Part shown: one piece after another, positions 53,122 to 63,069 of the stretch
Layout: each line of letters opens with the position of its first letter
How positions within the stretch are numbered: position 1 is the stretch's first letter
IMG/VR virus record: IMGVR_UViG_3300042386_001233
Span: 179,822 to 243,821 of that record
Strand: one strand, 5' to 3'
DNA: 64,000 bases
From: a virus
Program-made: the position numbers and the translations under genes
Notes under the pieces: generated by a model
Seen by the model: the letters and a program-made list of their open reading frames with translations, nothing else
Database searches by the model: none
What the model was told of the DNA's origin: nothing

Positions 53122-53130
53122 AATAACAAT

Positions 53131-55329
53131 ATGGCTAACAGAAAAACAAAAAACGAAATTATTAAAGACGCTAATATTATCCCAGAGGATGCGTATGTCA
53201 CATGGGGTGATGATTTGGCCAGTAAGCAGGAAGCTCTAAAAGCATCTGCTTCATCTTTAGACGAATTTACCTTAGTAGAAAGAGCTGTTGCTGCTGGTGG
53301 CAGAAGATATAGCTTAGACTTTTCTAATTTAGATGGTCAAACAGGAAGTCGTCCAGGTTTAACCAAATCAGATTACTATACTTTCCGTCCACAAGAAGCT
53401 CCTCCTAATCAAATAAAAGCCATCTTGCGCAGAGCAGATGAGGTTTATCAACGTGTGGGCTTGGTTAAAAATGTTATAGATTTGATGGGTGATTTTGCTA
53501 GTCAAGGCATCAGATTAGTTCACAGAAATAAAAGAATTGAAAGATTTTATAGGCAGTGGTTTAAAAAAATTAGTGGCAAAGATCGTAGCGAAAGATTTCT
53601 TAATAATATATACAAAAGCGGTAATATCGTTATTGATCGTAGAACAGCAAAAATAAGCGTTAAGGTTGCAGATAAGCTTTATAGGGCTTTGGGTTCTGCC
53701 GATATGCAATTGGCAGATCTTCCAGAAGTGTCTGTAGAAAAAAGAGAGATTCCTTGGAAATACACATTTATTGACCCTGCTTGTGTCGAGGTTGCTGCTG
53801 GAGCATTATCTTCATTTGTTAGCAACAAGACTTACGAATTACAATTACCACCATCATTACGAAGAATTATTAATAGTCCAAAAACAGAAGCTGAAAAAGC
53901 TGTTGTTTTAGGATTACCAGAACAGATTATAGAAGCAGCAAAAGCTAAGAAGCCATATCCTCTTGATCCTAATAAAACTCTAGTTTTTCATTATAAGAAA
54001 GACGATTGGCAATCATGGGCCTATCCTATGATTTATGCTATCATGGATGATATTACTGTTATTGAAAAGCTTAAACTAGCAGACATGGCTGCTCTCGACG
54101 GAGCAATTAGCAATATTCGCATATTCAAACTAGGTAGTCTAGAACATAAAATAGCGCCAACCAGAGCAGCTACTGCTAAACTAGCTAGTATTTTAGGTAA
54201 TAACGTTGGTGGTGGTACTATGGACTTGATTTGGGGGCCAGATATTGAACTGGTCGAATCAAATACTAACGTTCACAATTTTCTTGGAGAGGGTAAATAT
54301 ATTCCTCACTTGAATTCGGTATATGCTGGCCTGGGAATTCCTCCAACACTAACAGGAACGTTTGGTGCTGCTGGAACAACAAACAATTTCATTTCTCTAA
54401 AGACCCTCACTCAAAGACTACAATATGGCAGAGATGTTTTAATACAATTTTGGGAACAAGAAATTGCAATTGTACAGAAAGCAATGGGTTTCAAATATCC
54501 TGCTAAAATTGAATTTGATAGAATGGATCTTAGTAACGAAGATAGCGAAAAGGCATTACTAATACAACTAGCTGACAGAAATGTTATTAGCGATGAGTTG
54601 TTGCAAACAAGATTTGGTTTTGATCCAGACATTGAGAGATCAAGACTTAATCGTGAAAGCAGAGATAGGGCAGCTGAAAGGATGATACCAAAATCTGGAC
54701 CATGGCATGATCCACAATTTGAAAACGCTTTGCGTAAAATTTCTTTACAGCTTGGTATAGCTGCTCCTAGTCAAGTTGGTCTTGAGCTAGATCCTAAAAA
54801 GTCTGGAGAAAAAAATGCTCTAGAATTAAAACAAGCCTTAACTCCTCCTAAAATGCCGCCGGGATCAACTAATCCATCACCAGACAAGCTTCCTAAAGAA
54901 GCTGGAGAAGGAAGACCCAAACTATCTAAAGATAGTGAAAAACGAAAAGACAGAACATTCAGTCCAAGAACAGGTGCTTCATTAAGATTGTGGGCTACAG
55001 CAGCACAAGAAGATATTGGCGAAATTATTAACCCAATATTACTAGAGTTTTTTAATAAAAAGAATATTCGTAGCTTATCCAATATAGAAAATAAACAATT
55101 AGAAGACTTAAAAACAAATATATTGTTTAAATTTAATCCATACTCTAATATTAGTGAAGCAGAAATAGTTAAACAGATAAGTGAACCTATTGACCATAAT
55201 TTAATTAATAACTATTATAGTTGGTTAAAATTAATTTCGATAGATATAAACAGAGAATTAACAGTTGATGAAATCAAACAAGCTAAGGCTTCTTTCTATG
55301 ATATGGTGTATAACCAGTCAGCCAAATAA
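53131..55329 (+). CDS. Portal protein
   Basis: 732 aa. Placed directly between terminase and protease. YTFRPQEAPPNQIKAILRRA near residue 80, PWKYTFIDPACVEV, then GLGIPPTLTGTFGAAGTTNN (about 405) are characteristic of phage portals; the C-terminus is Pro/Lys rich and helical. Forms the dodecameric DNA gateway of the prohead. Confidence 0.85.
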   Translation: MANRKTKNEIIKDANIIPEDAYVTWGDDLASKQEALKASASSLDEFTLVERAVAAGGRRYSLDFSNLDGQTGSRPGLTKSDYYTFRPQEAPPNQIKAILRRADEVYQRVGLVKNVIDLMGDFASQGIRLVHRNKRIERFYRQWFKKISGKDRSERFLNNIYKSGNIVIDRRTAKISVKVADKLYRALGSADMQLADLPEVSVEKREIPWKYTFIDPACVEVAAGALSSFVSNKTYELQLPPSLRRIINSPKTEAEKAVVLGLPEQIIEAAKAKKPYPLDPNKTLVFHYKKDDWQSWAYPMIYAIMDDITVIEKLKLADMAALDGAISNIRIFKLGSLEHKIAPTRAATAKLASILGNNVGGGTMDLIWGPDIELVESNTNVHNFLGEGKYIPHLNSVYAGLGIPPTLTGTFGAAGTTNNFISLKTLTQRLQYGRDVLIQFWEQEIAIVQKAMGFKYPAKIEFDRMDLSNEDSEKALLIQLADRNVISDELLQTRFGFDPDIERSRLNRESRDRAAERMIPKSGPWHDPQFENALRKISLQLGIAAPSQVGLELDPKKSGEKNALELKQALTPPKMPPGSTNPSPDKLPKEAGEGRPKLSKDSEKRKDRTFSPRTGASLRLWATAAQEDIGEIINPILLEFFNKKNIRSLSNIENKQLEDLKTNILFKFNPYSNISEAEIVKQISEPIDHNLINNYYSWLKLISIDINRELTVDEIKQAKASFYDMVYNQSAK

Positions 55330-55343
55330 CTAAGGTAAAAACT

Positions 55344-56900
55344 ATGCAAATATTTGAACAAGAAAAAGCAGATGGTTTAGCTTCGGCTCTTCAAGCATCC
55401 GCCTCAATTTCTTATGCTAGTGTGGCACTGCCATACAACGGAGCTAATAAGGATATTAAATATCTAAAGAGCATAGCGTCGTTTAGCGATGAAGACTTAT
55501 ACTATGTTCAGTCCATTCTAGTATCGTCATCATGGAATAAAAATGATGATATATTTGATAAACTAGAAGTATGGAATGCTAGGAATACTCCAGAACATAA
55601 GCCTACCAATCTCGAACACAATGAAGAAACTATTATTGGTCATATTATTTCTAATTGGCCAATTACAGAAGATGGCATACTAATCGACGAAAATACTCCG
55701 GTAGATAATTTACCAGAAAAATATCATATATTAACTGGTTCTGTTATTTATAAGGGCTTTACTACTCCAGAACTCAGAGAAAGATCAGAAAAGCTGATTG
55801 CAGAAATCGAAAGTGGATCAAAGTACGTTAGTATGGAATGTTTCTTTAAGGGATTTGATTATGGTGTTTTAAATAAAGCTAGCGGAGAATACAAAATTCT
55901 TAGCAGAAATAATGAAACAGCATACCTAACAAAGTACCTGCGAGCATATGGTGGTCTTGGTGAACATGAAGACTATAAAATAGGTAGAGTTCTAAGAAAT
56001 ATTACCTTTACTGGTAAGGGTTATGTTGACAAACCAGCTAATCAAGATAGTATAATCTTTTCTAAGAATATGATTATTAAATCAGAACCAGAACCAGAAA
56101 CAATAATTGATAATTTTGAAGAAAAAAATGAAGAAATTGTCAATTCAGGTGTATTAAATTTTCAATCCAATACTAATTCGGAGATTTTAACTATGAGTGC
56201 AGCTAAAGAAGGGGTTGTAATGGCAAATACAGAAACTACAACAGAAGTCGTTGCGCAAGTAACTGAACTTAAAACAGCAAACGAAAAACTACAAGCAGAG
56301 CTTGCAGAAGTTGTTGCTGCCAAAGACAGTGAAATTGCTCAGATCAAAGAGCAGGCTGCACAATTACTAGCACAAGAAATCGAGAAGCTTCAAACAGAAA
56401 TGTTGGCTGAAGCTGCTAAGAAAATGGACGAAGAAAAGAAAGCTAAAGACGAAGAAATGACAAAAGTCAAGTCTGAGCTTGATGCCGCCAATGAAGTCAT
56501 TGCTGGCTATAAAATGAAAGAAGAAGAGATGGCCAAGAAAGAAAAGAAAATGAAACGTATGGCTTCTCTTGTTGAGGTTGGCTTTGATAACGAAGCAGCC
56601 TCTGCTACAGTAGATAAATTTGAGTCTCTTGATGATGTTTCTTTTGAGGCTATGACATCACTCTTTGCTGGCAAATTACCTCCTTGGTTAAACAAGAAGG
56701 ATAAGGAAGACGACAAAGAGAAGAAAGATAAGCCCAAAGCCTCGTCTGATAATGCCGATTCCCAGGTTTTGGAGCAGGCTGAAGAAGATGAGTCTGTTAA
56801 TTTGAGCGTCGGCGGCGAAACAGAATCCCAAGTGGATTCAACAAGAGCTGCTTTGGTCGAATTCGTATGTAGCAAACTAGGCAAAAAGAATAACAAATAA
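55344..56900 (+). CDS. Prohead protease fused to scaffold-like coiled coil
   Basis: 518 aa. Residues 1-250 resemble phage prohead proteases (NLEHNEETIIGHI with a candidate His and YVSMECFFKGFDY with a candidate Ser). Residues 290-420 form a highly charged coiled coil and the tail is acidic, as in scaffolds. Two in-frame ATG codons at 56193 and 56220, each behind a good ribosome site, could make the scaffold separately. Precedes the decoration and capsid genes. Confidence 0.78.
   Translation: MQIFEQEKADGLASALQASASISYASVALPYNGANKDIKYLKSIASFSDEDLYYVQSILVSSSWNKNDDIFDKLEVWNARNTPEHKPTNLEHNEETIIGHIISNWPITEDGILIDENTPVDNLPEKYHILTGSVIYKGFTTPELRERSEKLIAEIESGSKYVSMECFFKGFDYGVLNKASGEYKILSRNNETAYLTKYLRAYGGLGEHEDYKIGRVLRNITFTGKGYVDKPANQDSIIFSKNMIIKSEPEPETIIDNFEEKNEEIVNSGVLNFQSNTNSEILTMSAAKEGVVMANTETTTEVVAQVTELKTANEKLQAELAEVVAAKDSEIAQIKEQAAQLLAQEIEKLQTEMLAEAAKKMDEEKKAKDEEMTKVKSELDAANEVIAGYKMKEEEMAKKEKKMKRMASLVEVGFDNEAASATVDKFESLDDVSFEAMTSLFAGKLPPWLNKKDKEDDKEKKDKPKASSDNADSQVLEQAEEDESVNLSVGGETESQVDSTRAALVEFVCSKLGKKNNK
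56180..56222 (+). promoter_or_regulatory. Internal ribosome sites for a nested scaffold
   Basis: GGAG at 56180-56183 lies 9 nt before ATG 56193, and AAGGGG lies 5 nt before ATG 56220, both in frame with the protease-scaffold gene. Suggests an independently translated scaffold, as in lambda C/Nu3. Confidence 0.55.
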
Positions 56901-56924
56901 CTCACTTTTAATGGAGATTTTACA

Positions 56925-57383
56925 ATGGCTCTAAAACCAGATCGTGTTGAACTTTTAACTGATGTTTCCTTTTTCATGAACACAACAGCCGAGCGTGGTG
57001 GTGTTGTCAGTGTTGTAACAGCCACCAGTGGTGTTGGCGTTTCAATGGACGACGCTAATGCTGTTGTTGCTTATGCTGCGGTTGCTTCTGGCGCCAAGCC
57101 AGTTGGCCTACTATTGAATGATGTTGTTAACCTTGATCTAACCAGACAGCACATCAACTGGCACAAAGACGAGACACAAGTTGGTGGCAAGGTCACCGTG
57201 CTTCGTGTTGGTCAGGTTACAACAAATATGTTAGTTGCTGCTATCACTCCTTCTGCTGGTGCTGATGCTTATGTTGGTGCTAGTGGCTTGATTGGAACAA
57301 GTAGTACGAATGCTGTTAAGATTGGTCAATTCCTTAGCGCCAAAGATACCGACGGCTACGTCAAAGTATCAGTTAACCTTTAA
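56925..57383 (+). CDS. Putative capsid decoration protein, 152 aa
   Basis: Sits between protease-scaffold and major capsid genes. Ala/Val/Gly-rich beta protein with a small alpha start (MALKPDRVELLTDVSFFMN). Sequence layout (VSMDDANAVVAYAAVASGAK) and position fit head-decoration proteins; no catalytic motif. Family not named with certainty. Confidence 0.65.
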   Translation: MALKPDRVELLTDVSFFMNTTAERGGVVSVVTATSGVGVSMDDANAVVAYAAVASGAKPVGLLLNDVVNLDLTRQHINWHKDETQVGGKVTVLRVGQVTTNMLVAAITPSAGADAYVGASGLIGTSSTNAVKIGQFLSAKDTDGYVKVSVNL

Positions 57384-57412
57384 TCATTTTTCAATAACAG
57401 GGAGATAAACAC

Positions 57413-58423
57413 ATGTCAGCCAAAACCGAAAGATTTCAACCAACACCAGAGTTAACAGATCTTCTTGTTCGTTCTGGTTCGCCAAATAGAGAGGTCGCTC
57501 TTGCTGCTAATGCTGAATTTGCAAAAGCTCTTGAACTACCTCTTCGCAGAGGAGTTTTAAGTGGAGATATCCTAGACGGTATTTTCGAGCCAATTCAATT
57601 AGCTCAAAGTGCTACTCCAGAGTTTCCTCTTGATTTTCTAGCTCCTGGCACAGAAAAAGACTTTGTTGCCTATACAATCCCCAACCATGGATATATTCCA
57701 GAGCGCCATGTTGAAGGCGATTACGTCATGGTCCCAACATATGATGTTGGTGCATCCATCGACTATCTCCTAAAGTATGCCCGCGATGCTCGTTGGGACG
57801 TTGTTGGTCGTGCTATGGAAGTTCTAGAAGCTTCTTTCGTTAAGAAGATGAATGACGACGGCTGGCACACTATCTTGGCTGCTGGTGTTGATCGCAACAT
57901 CGTAGTATATGATAGTGATGCAAGCTCAAGTCAGTTCACAAAGAGACTAGTGAGTCTCATGAAGACTGTTATGCGTCGAAATGGTGGTGGTAACAGTACC
58001 AGTGCCAATAGAGGTCTCCTAACAGATCTTTATGTTTCTCCAGAAGCTATGGAAGATATTCGTAACTGGGGTCTTGATCAGGTTGACGAAGTTACTCGTA
58101 GAGAAATCTACACAGCTGCCGATGGCAGTCTCAACAGAGTATTCGGTGTCAATCTTCATGACCTAGATGAACTAGGTGTTGGACAACAGTATCAGTTGTT
58201 CTATTCCAACACGCTTGGAGCAAGTCTTCCAGGAAGTAAGACCGAAGTTGTTGTTGGTCTTGATCTTCGCAAGAGAGACAGCTTCATTATGCCAGTTCGT
58301 CAAGAAGTTCAGATCTTTGAAGACGATACACTACATCGTCAGAAGAGAGCTGGTTTCTACGGCTGGGCCGAACTAGGCTTTGCTGTTCTTGACAACCGCA
58401 GAGTTCTCGTTGGCGCACTATAA
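57413..58423 (+). CDS. Major capsid protein (HK97-type)
   Basis: 336 aa. GGGAGA upstream. Typical head-gene order and composition; GTEKDFVAYTIPNHGYIPER, VDEVTRREIYTAADGSL and EVQIFEDDTLHRQKRAGFYG are in the style of HK97-fold capsid subunits. Followed by a strong terminator, as expected for a highly expressed gene. Confidence 0.82.
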   Translation: MSAKTERFQPTPELTDLLVRSGSPNREVALAANAEFAKALELPLRRGVLSGDILDGIFEPIQLAQSATPEFPLDFLAPGTEKDFVAYTIPNHGYIPERHVEGDYVMVPTYDVGASIDYLLKYARDARWDVVGRAMEVLEASFVKKMNDDGWHTILAAGVDRNIVVYDSDASSSQFTKRLVSLMKTVMRRNGGGNSTSANRGLLTDLYVSPEAMEDIRNWGLDQVDEVTRREIYTAADGSLNRVFGVNLHDLDELGVGQQYQLFYSNTLGASLPGSKTEVVVGLDLRKRDSFIMPVRQEVQIFEDDTLHRQKRAGFYGWAELGFAVLDNRRVLVGAL

Positions 58424-58455
58424 TTTAGTGATCGTCAATAATTAATCAAAAGAAG

Positions 58456-58492
58456 ATGGGCCAGTATTCGCTGGCCTGTCTTTTTTTTTATA
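58456..58492 (+). terminator. Rho-independent terminator after capsid gene
   Basis: GGGCCAG-TATTCG-CTGGCC hairpin followed by a run of eight or more T. Confidence 0.92.
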
Positions 58493-58573
58493 CATATGCT
58501 TTTCAGCATAGTTATAGTTCCAAGGTGTATTAAACTATGAATATCTTACATAAAAATCTATTTAGGGCAGATT

Positions 58574-58981
58574 ATGGCAGCTAGTAAATACGATTTTATT
58601 ATCGAACAAGGTTCGTCTTTTAGATTAACATTAGTCTATAAAGATGAGAATGGCAACATTATTAATTTAAGTAATTGGTGTGCTAGACTAACCTGGAAAA
58701 CCAACACTAATATTACACAGGCTTTTACTACAGATAATTTAGATTATACCGTATATAAATTTACGATAGAACCAGAGCTAGGTAAACTGACTCTGCTTAT
58801 ACCAGCTAGTACAACCAATTCTTTTGCTTTTAATACGGCTAAGTATGACCTAGAATTACAAAGCGATGACGATTTGTATACTGGTGGAGGCAAATATATT
58901 AGTCGTTTACTTTTTGGAACAGCAACTATCGGCAAGAGATTTAGTCAATCTACAGATCTTTTGGAATGTGATAACACATGA
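58574..58981 (+). CDS. Phage tail/baseplate-associated hypothetical protein
   Basis: 135 aa. Start MAASKYDFIIEQGSSFRLTL; pattern (IEQGSSFRL, then beta strands with WKTN) is typical of small proteins found just before tail fibres. It overlaps the next gene by 4 nt. No promoter recognised in the 150-nt gap before it. Confidence 0.65.
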   Translation: MAASKYDFIIEQGSSFRLTLVYKDENGNIINLSNWCARLTWKTNTNITQAFTTDNLDYTVYKFTIEPELGKLTLLIPASTTNSFAFNTAKYDLELQSDDDLYTGGGKYISRLLFGTATIGKRFSQSTDLLECDNT

Positions 58982-59205
58982 GCAATTTTACATTAGAAAT
59001 TTTTGATACTAAGCATACTCTCGAAATAGAAACTGCTATAGCTAATACTTTTAATAATTTGACTATTGAGACTTCTTCAGATAAAAGTGTAGATATTACT
59101 GTTGGATATGCTGGTACTGTTGTATATGCTAGTGATATTTTAGGTTTAGATTCTTATTTAAGTAACTTTATAGACCAATATAGTATTGATTGTGGTTCAC
59201 CATAA
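58978..59205 (+). CDS. Hypothetical protein, 75 aa
   Basis: Acidic beta-type small protein (NFTLEIFDTKHTLEIETAI). Coupled to the gene before and followed by a tail fibre. Probably a tail accessory protein. Confidence 0.6.
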   Translation: MSNFTLEIFDTKHTLEIETAIANTFNNLTIETSSDKSVDITVGYAGTVVYASDILGLDSYLSNFIDQYSIDCGSP

Positions 59206-59225
59206 TAATTATTAGGAGATGACAA

Positions 59226-60917
59226 ATGTCTGTTCAAACATTAATTCAAGTTCGTAGAGGCACAGCAAGCGAATGGAGAGTTGCCAATTCAACTCTTAGT
59301 GCTGGTGAATGGGGTTTTGAAACAGACACAAAAAGATACAAGATAGGTGATGGTCTAACCTCATGGAATAGTTTAGCATATTCCTCAATATTACCATCGT
59401 CTAATGATCTGACTGGAGTTAGTGGTATTGGGGTTAGTTTCACATCAAACTCCGGTATCCCTGTAAGAATAGCTGTTACGGGTATTGGCTCTTCTCAGGT
59501 GACAGATTTTAATAGTAGTGTGAGTGGACTATTACCAGTTAAAAGTCTAGTTGCTGGAACCAATATATCTGTTACTCCAACCGGAGACAAAGGATTTGTA
59601 ATATCCTCAGAGGGCCTAGACACCAATGCTGTAAAAGATGTTGTTGGATCTACTATTAGTGGTGTTAGTGGAGTAGCAGTTAGTTATAATAATACATCTA
59701 AAGTTGTTACAGTTAGTTTAAGTGATCCTTCTATCCAGTCTACCGATGTTACAGACTTTAATAGTGCTGTTAGTGGTTTAGTAAATGGTATTTACGCTCC
59801 TCTCAGCAGTCCGACATTCACCGGTTCTATAACAATTCCTAATGGTACTGGTAATTTTAGCTCTTTACAGGTTGGTAATGTCCCTGTTAGTGTTAGCGGA
59901 CATACTCATCTAGCAGCTAATATCACAAACTTTAATAGTGTAGTAAGTGGACTTATAGGAGTAAAGAGTTTAACTGGTACTAGTGGTATTGGAGTAGTAA
60001 ATAACGCTGGCAGCCATACCATTGCGATTACCGGGATTCCTAGCTCTCTAATTACGGACCTGGGTAATATCGCCACAACAGAGGTTGTTGGTAGAACGGG
60101 CATACTTCTTACTTATGATAGTGTTTATGATAAGATGTATATCGACACAACTGGTGTGTCTTTGGTAGGACATACTCATAGTTGGAGTAATATTTCAGAC
60201 GCTTCAGCTATTGTATCTCTTAATGAGTTAGCATATTTATCTGGAGTATCTGCCGGAACTGCTAGTGCAGGAAGGGCTTTGGTGCTTGATTCTAACAAGA
60301 ATATTACTTCTATTAATTCTATTACTACTACTGGAAACATTACTGTTGGTGGAAATTTAGTAGTACAAGGTACTACTACAACAGTTAACAGTACTACTGT
60401 AGAAATTGGTGATAATATTATTAGAGTCAATGCTAGTGGTCTTAATACCGGAGGTATGGAAGTTTATACTGGTAGTGATACAAAATCTTTTGTATGGAAT
60501 ACATCATCAAATAGATGGGAATTCACTGGTGGTAATATTTATACTAGTGGTAATTTTATTGGATCATTAAGCGGCAATGCTAGTACTGTTACTAACGGAG
60601 TATATACAACAGATACTGGTACAGTAACAAGTACAATGATTGCAAATGATACTATCGTTGATGCTGATATCAATAGTGCTGCCGCCATCTCTTATAGCAA
60701 ATTGAATCTTTCAGCAAGTATTACAAACTCTGATATTGCTAGTAATGCAGCTATCGCAGTTTCCAAACTAGCTAGTAGCGGAGTAACTATTGGTAGTACA
60801 GTTGTGAATCTTGGGTCATCAACTAATAGTATCGCTGGGCTAAGTAGTATTAGTGGCACCAGTGCCGGTAGCCCAACAACCCTCTACTACTGTGTCATCG
60901 ATGGCGGAACACCATAA
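59226..60917 (+). CDS. Tail fibre protein with Mtd-N-like head
   Basis: 563 aa. Residues 5-50 (IQVRRGTASEWRVANSTLSA, then GEWGFETDTKRYKIGDGLT) match the N-terminal domain of major tropism determinant-type fibres. The rest is Gly/Ser/Thr/Val rich with repeated VTDFNSSVSGLLPV and NGTG-type beta stretches, as in trimeric fibres. Homologous to the N-terminus of 63070-63756. Likely attachment fibre. Confidence 0.82.
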   Translation: MSVQTLIQVRRGTASEWRVANSTLSAGEWGFETDTKRYKIGDGLTSWNSLAYSSILPSSNDLTGVSGIGVSFTSNSGIPVRIAVTGIGSSQVTDFNSSVSGLLPVKSLVAGTNISVTPTGDKGFVISSEGLDTNAVKDVVGSTISGVSGVAVSYNNTSKVVTVSLSDPSIQSTDVTDFNSAVSGLVNGIYAPLSSPTFTGSITIPNGTGNFSSLQVGNVPVSVSGHTHLAANITNFNSVVSGLIGVKSLTGTSGIGVVNNAGSHTIAITGIPSSLITDLGNIATTEVVGRTGILLTYDSVYDKMYIDTTGVSLVGHTHSWSNISDASAIVSLNELAYLSGVSAGTASAGRALVLDSNKNITSINSITTTGNITVGGNLVVQGTTTTVNSTTVEIGDNIIRVNASGLNTGGMEVYTGSDTKSFVWNTSSNRWEFTGGNIYTSGNFIGSLSGNASTVTNGVYTTDTGTVTSTMIANDTIVDADINSAAAISYSKLNLSASITNSDIASNAAIAVSKLASSGVTIGSTVVNLGSSTNSIAGLSSISGTSAGSPTTLYYCVIDGGTP

Positions 60918-60948
60918 TTATTATTATTCAAAAATATAGGTAAAAACT

Positions 60949-62973
60949 ATGGCCTCATTATATACTTTTGGAAATAAATTTTCTTTCAAAAATAATAAAC
61001 TTACTATTAGAAATAGTTTGTTACCAGATTTTAATGGCGCAAATACTGGATTTGCTATTTGGAATGGTATTACTCGTCATTTAACAACTGTTGGAACAAA
61101 TGGTAGACCAAGCTATTATGGCTGTTTTGATATGACCGGTAATGCATATACTTGGAATGATTTAAATGGAACGGCTAGTGCGCAAAGAGGTTTAAGAGGC
61201 GGAGACTGGGACGATTACTATACTAATGATGAATCTTCAAAATTTCGTTTTTCTTATACAATAACTTCAACATGGTCAACTGTTGGTTTCCGTGTAGCCA
61301 GTTTATCTAATGAATACTCCTTAAATAATTTTGTTTTAGTTGGAGATATCAATAATTCTGCTGATACTACTGGATATGGAGCAGTTAGCTATTCTTATTA
61401 TATGAATAAATACCATGTAACTAATAATGAATATGTAGAATTTTTAAATGCTATTGCTAAGACTGATACATATAGCGTATATACAACTTCGATGAATAGT
61501 GACGCTAGAGCAGGAATTATCCGTAGTGGCTCTAGTGGTAATTACGTCTATAGCGTAAAAACGAATTACGGCAATAAACCAGCGGTATTGTTGAATTGGC
61601 TACACTCAGCAAGATACTGCAACTGGCTTCATAATAATAAACCGACAGGCGCACAAAATAGTGGAACTACAGAAGGAGGAGCATACACTCTAAATGGAAG
61701 AACTAGTGGTAATGCTGTAGTTAAAAACAGTGGAGCAAAATATCATATCCCAACAGAAAATGAATGGTACAAAGCGGGCTATTATAAAGGAGGAGGAACA
61801 AATAAAGGCTATTGGCTTTATGGTACACAAAGTAATACTCGCCCAGCTCCTGTTTATGCTGATGAGAATGGTAATGGTACTATAAGGCCAGTTAGTTTGA
61901 AGCCAACGACTGTTGTCGGATCCAATGTCTCAACAACTCCAGTTAGTGACAGAATTTATAATACTAATATCGTTGTGAATTATAGTAATGTGTCATCAGC
62001 TGGAATAACCGCAATTACTCCGATTACACAAAAAGACCCGAAACTTCCTGCTAATTTTAGCTTAAGTAATAATTTAGGCAAATATAATATTAGTACTAAT
62101 TCTTCTATATCTGGTAGTATAGACACCTGCTTCACACTACCGGCCTCTGTTACACAATCAGTTTTTGATAAAACAAGAATTTTTCATACCAATTCTTCCG
62201 GAGTTACTTCTGATGTAACAGTACTAACCGGCCCCAATGCTCCAAACTATTCTTTAAGAAAAATTTGTTGTAGAACTACTTCTTTTAGTGATTTTCATAT
62301 GGTGCCAGAAATAGACTTCGTTGATCAACCCATACCCAATTCTATTAGTGGAATTCCTGCTAATGGTACTATTGATTTAAGTTGGTCTATAAGTGATACT
62401 ACAGATATAGAAAACTATATCATAAAATATAGTACTGACACAGGATCTTCATGGACAGAATTTAACCATAATGCTTCTACAGGATTAGCTATTACTGTTG
62501 ATGGATTAACAAATAATACCAGCTATATCTTCACAATATCTTCGGTATCATCTTCTGGTATGAGCAACTTCTCCAATCCTAGTTCTTCTTTTACTCCAAT
62601 TCCTAGTATCCCTGATAGTCCAACCAATGTTGTTGGAATTCCCGGTATTGAGTCTGTTGACTTAAGATGGGACGTTCCTAACGACGGAGGCTCATCCATT
62701 ACTGATTATATTGTACAATATAGCTCTGATAGTGGGGCGACATGGACCACAACCAGCGAATCTATTATTTTATTTGCTGATGATATATCTACTACTAGAA
62801 ATTTTACAGTTTATAATTTAGGAATTATACCATATATCTTTAAAGTTTGTGCTGTCACTGAAGCTGGGAATAGTGATTTCTCCACCCCCTCGGACCCTGT
62901 AACACCATATTCTGATTCTTATGATATTTACATAGCAACCTATTCTACTATTGATCCTAATTTAATACCCTAG
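60949..62973 (+). CDS. Adhesin with permuted FGE/SUMF1-like and fibronectin-III domains
   Basis: 674 aa. First about 120 residues resemble the C-terminal half of an FGE/SUMF1 (sulfatase-modifying factor, C-type-lectin-like fold) domain: YGCFDMTGNAYTWND, QRGLRGGDWDDYY and TVGFRVAS. Then comes an N-terminal-half signature: YGAVSYSYYMNKYHVTNNEY, GNKPAVLLNWLHSARYCNWL and YHIPTENEWYKAGYYKG. So halves appear in permuted order or as two partial copies. C-terminal fibronectin-III modules follow (ISGIPANGTIDLSWSI, VVGIPGIESVDLRWD). Likely receptor binding. Confidence 0.75.
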   Translation: MASLYTFGNKFSFKNNKLTIRNSLLPDFNGANTGFAIWNGITRHLTTVGTNGRPSYYGCFDMTGNAYTWNDLNGTASAQRGLRGGDWDDYYTNDESSKFRFSYTITSTWSTVGFRVASLSNEYSLNNFVLVGDINNSADTTGYGAVSYSYYMNKYHVTNNEYVEFLNAIAKTDTYSVYTTSMNSDARAGIIRSGSSGNYVYSVKTNYGNKPAVLLNWLHSARYCNWLHNNKPTGAQNSGTTEGGAYTLNGRTSGNAVVKNSGAKYHIPTENEWYKAGYYKGGGTNKGYWLYGTQSNTRPAPVYADENGNGTIRPVSLKPTTVVGSNVSTTPVSDRIYNTNIVVNYSNVSSAGITAITPITQKDPKLPANFSLSNNLGKYNISTNSSISGSIDTCFTLPASVTQSVFDKTRIFHTNSSGVTSDVTVLTGPNAPNYSLRKICCRTTSFSDFHMVPEIDFVDQPIPNSISGIPANGTIDLSWSISDTTDIENYIIKYSTDTGSSWTEFNHNASTGLAITVDGLTNNTSYIFTISSVSSSGMSNFSNPSSSFTPIPSIPDSPTNVVGIPGIESVDLRWDVPNDGGSSITDYIVQYSSDSGATWTTTSESIILFADDISTTRNFTVYNLGIIPYIFKVCAVTEAGNSDFSTPSDPVTPYSDSYDIYIATYSTIDPNLIP

Positions 62974-63069
62974 AACCATTGTTCTTTTATAGTGGCTTTG
63001 GTATTGTCTGGGGCGTATAATTAACTATTATGATTTAATACATCCAATTCTCAGGAATAATACTTAAAG

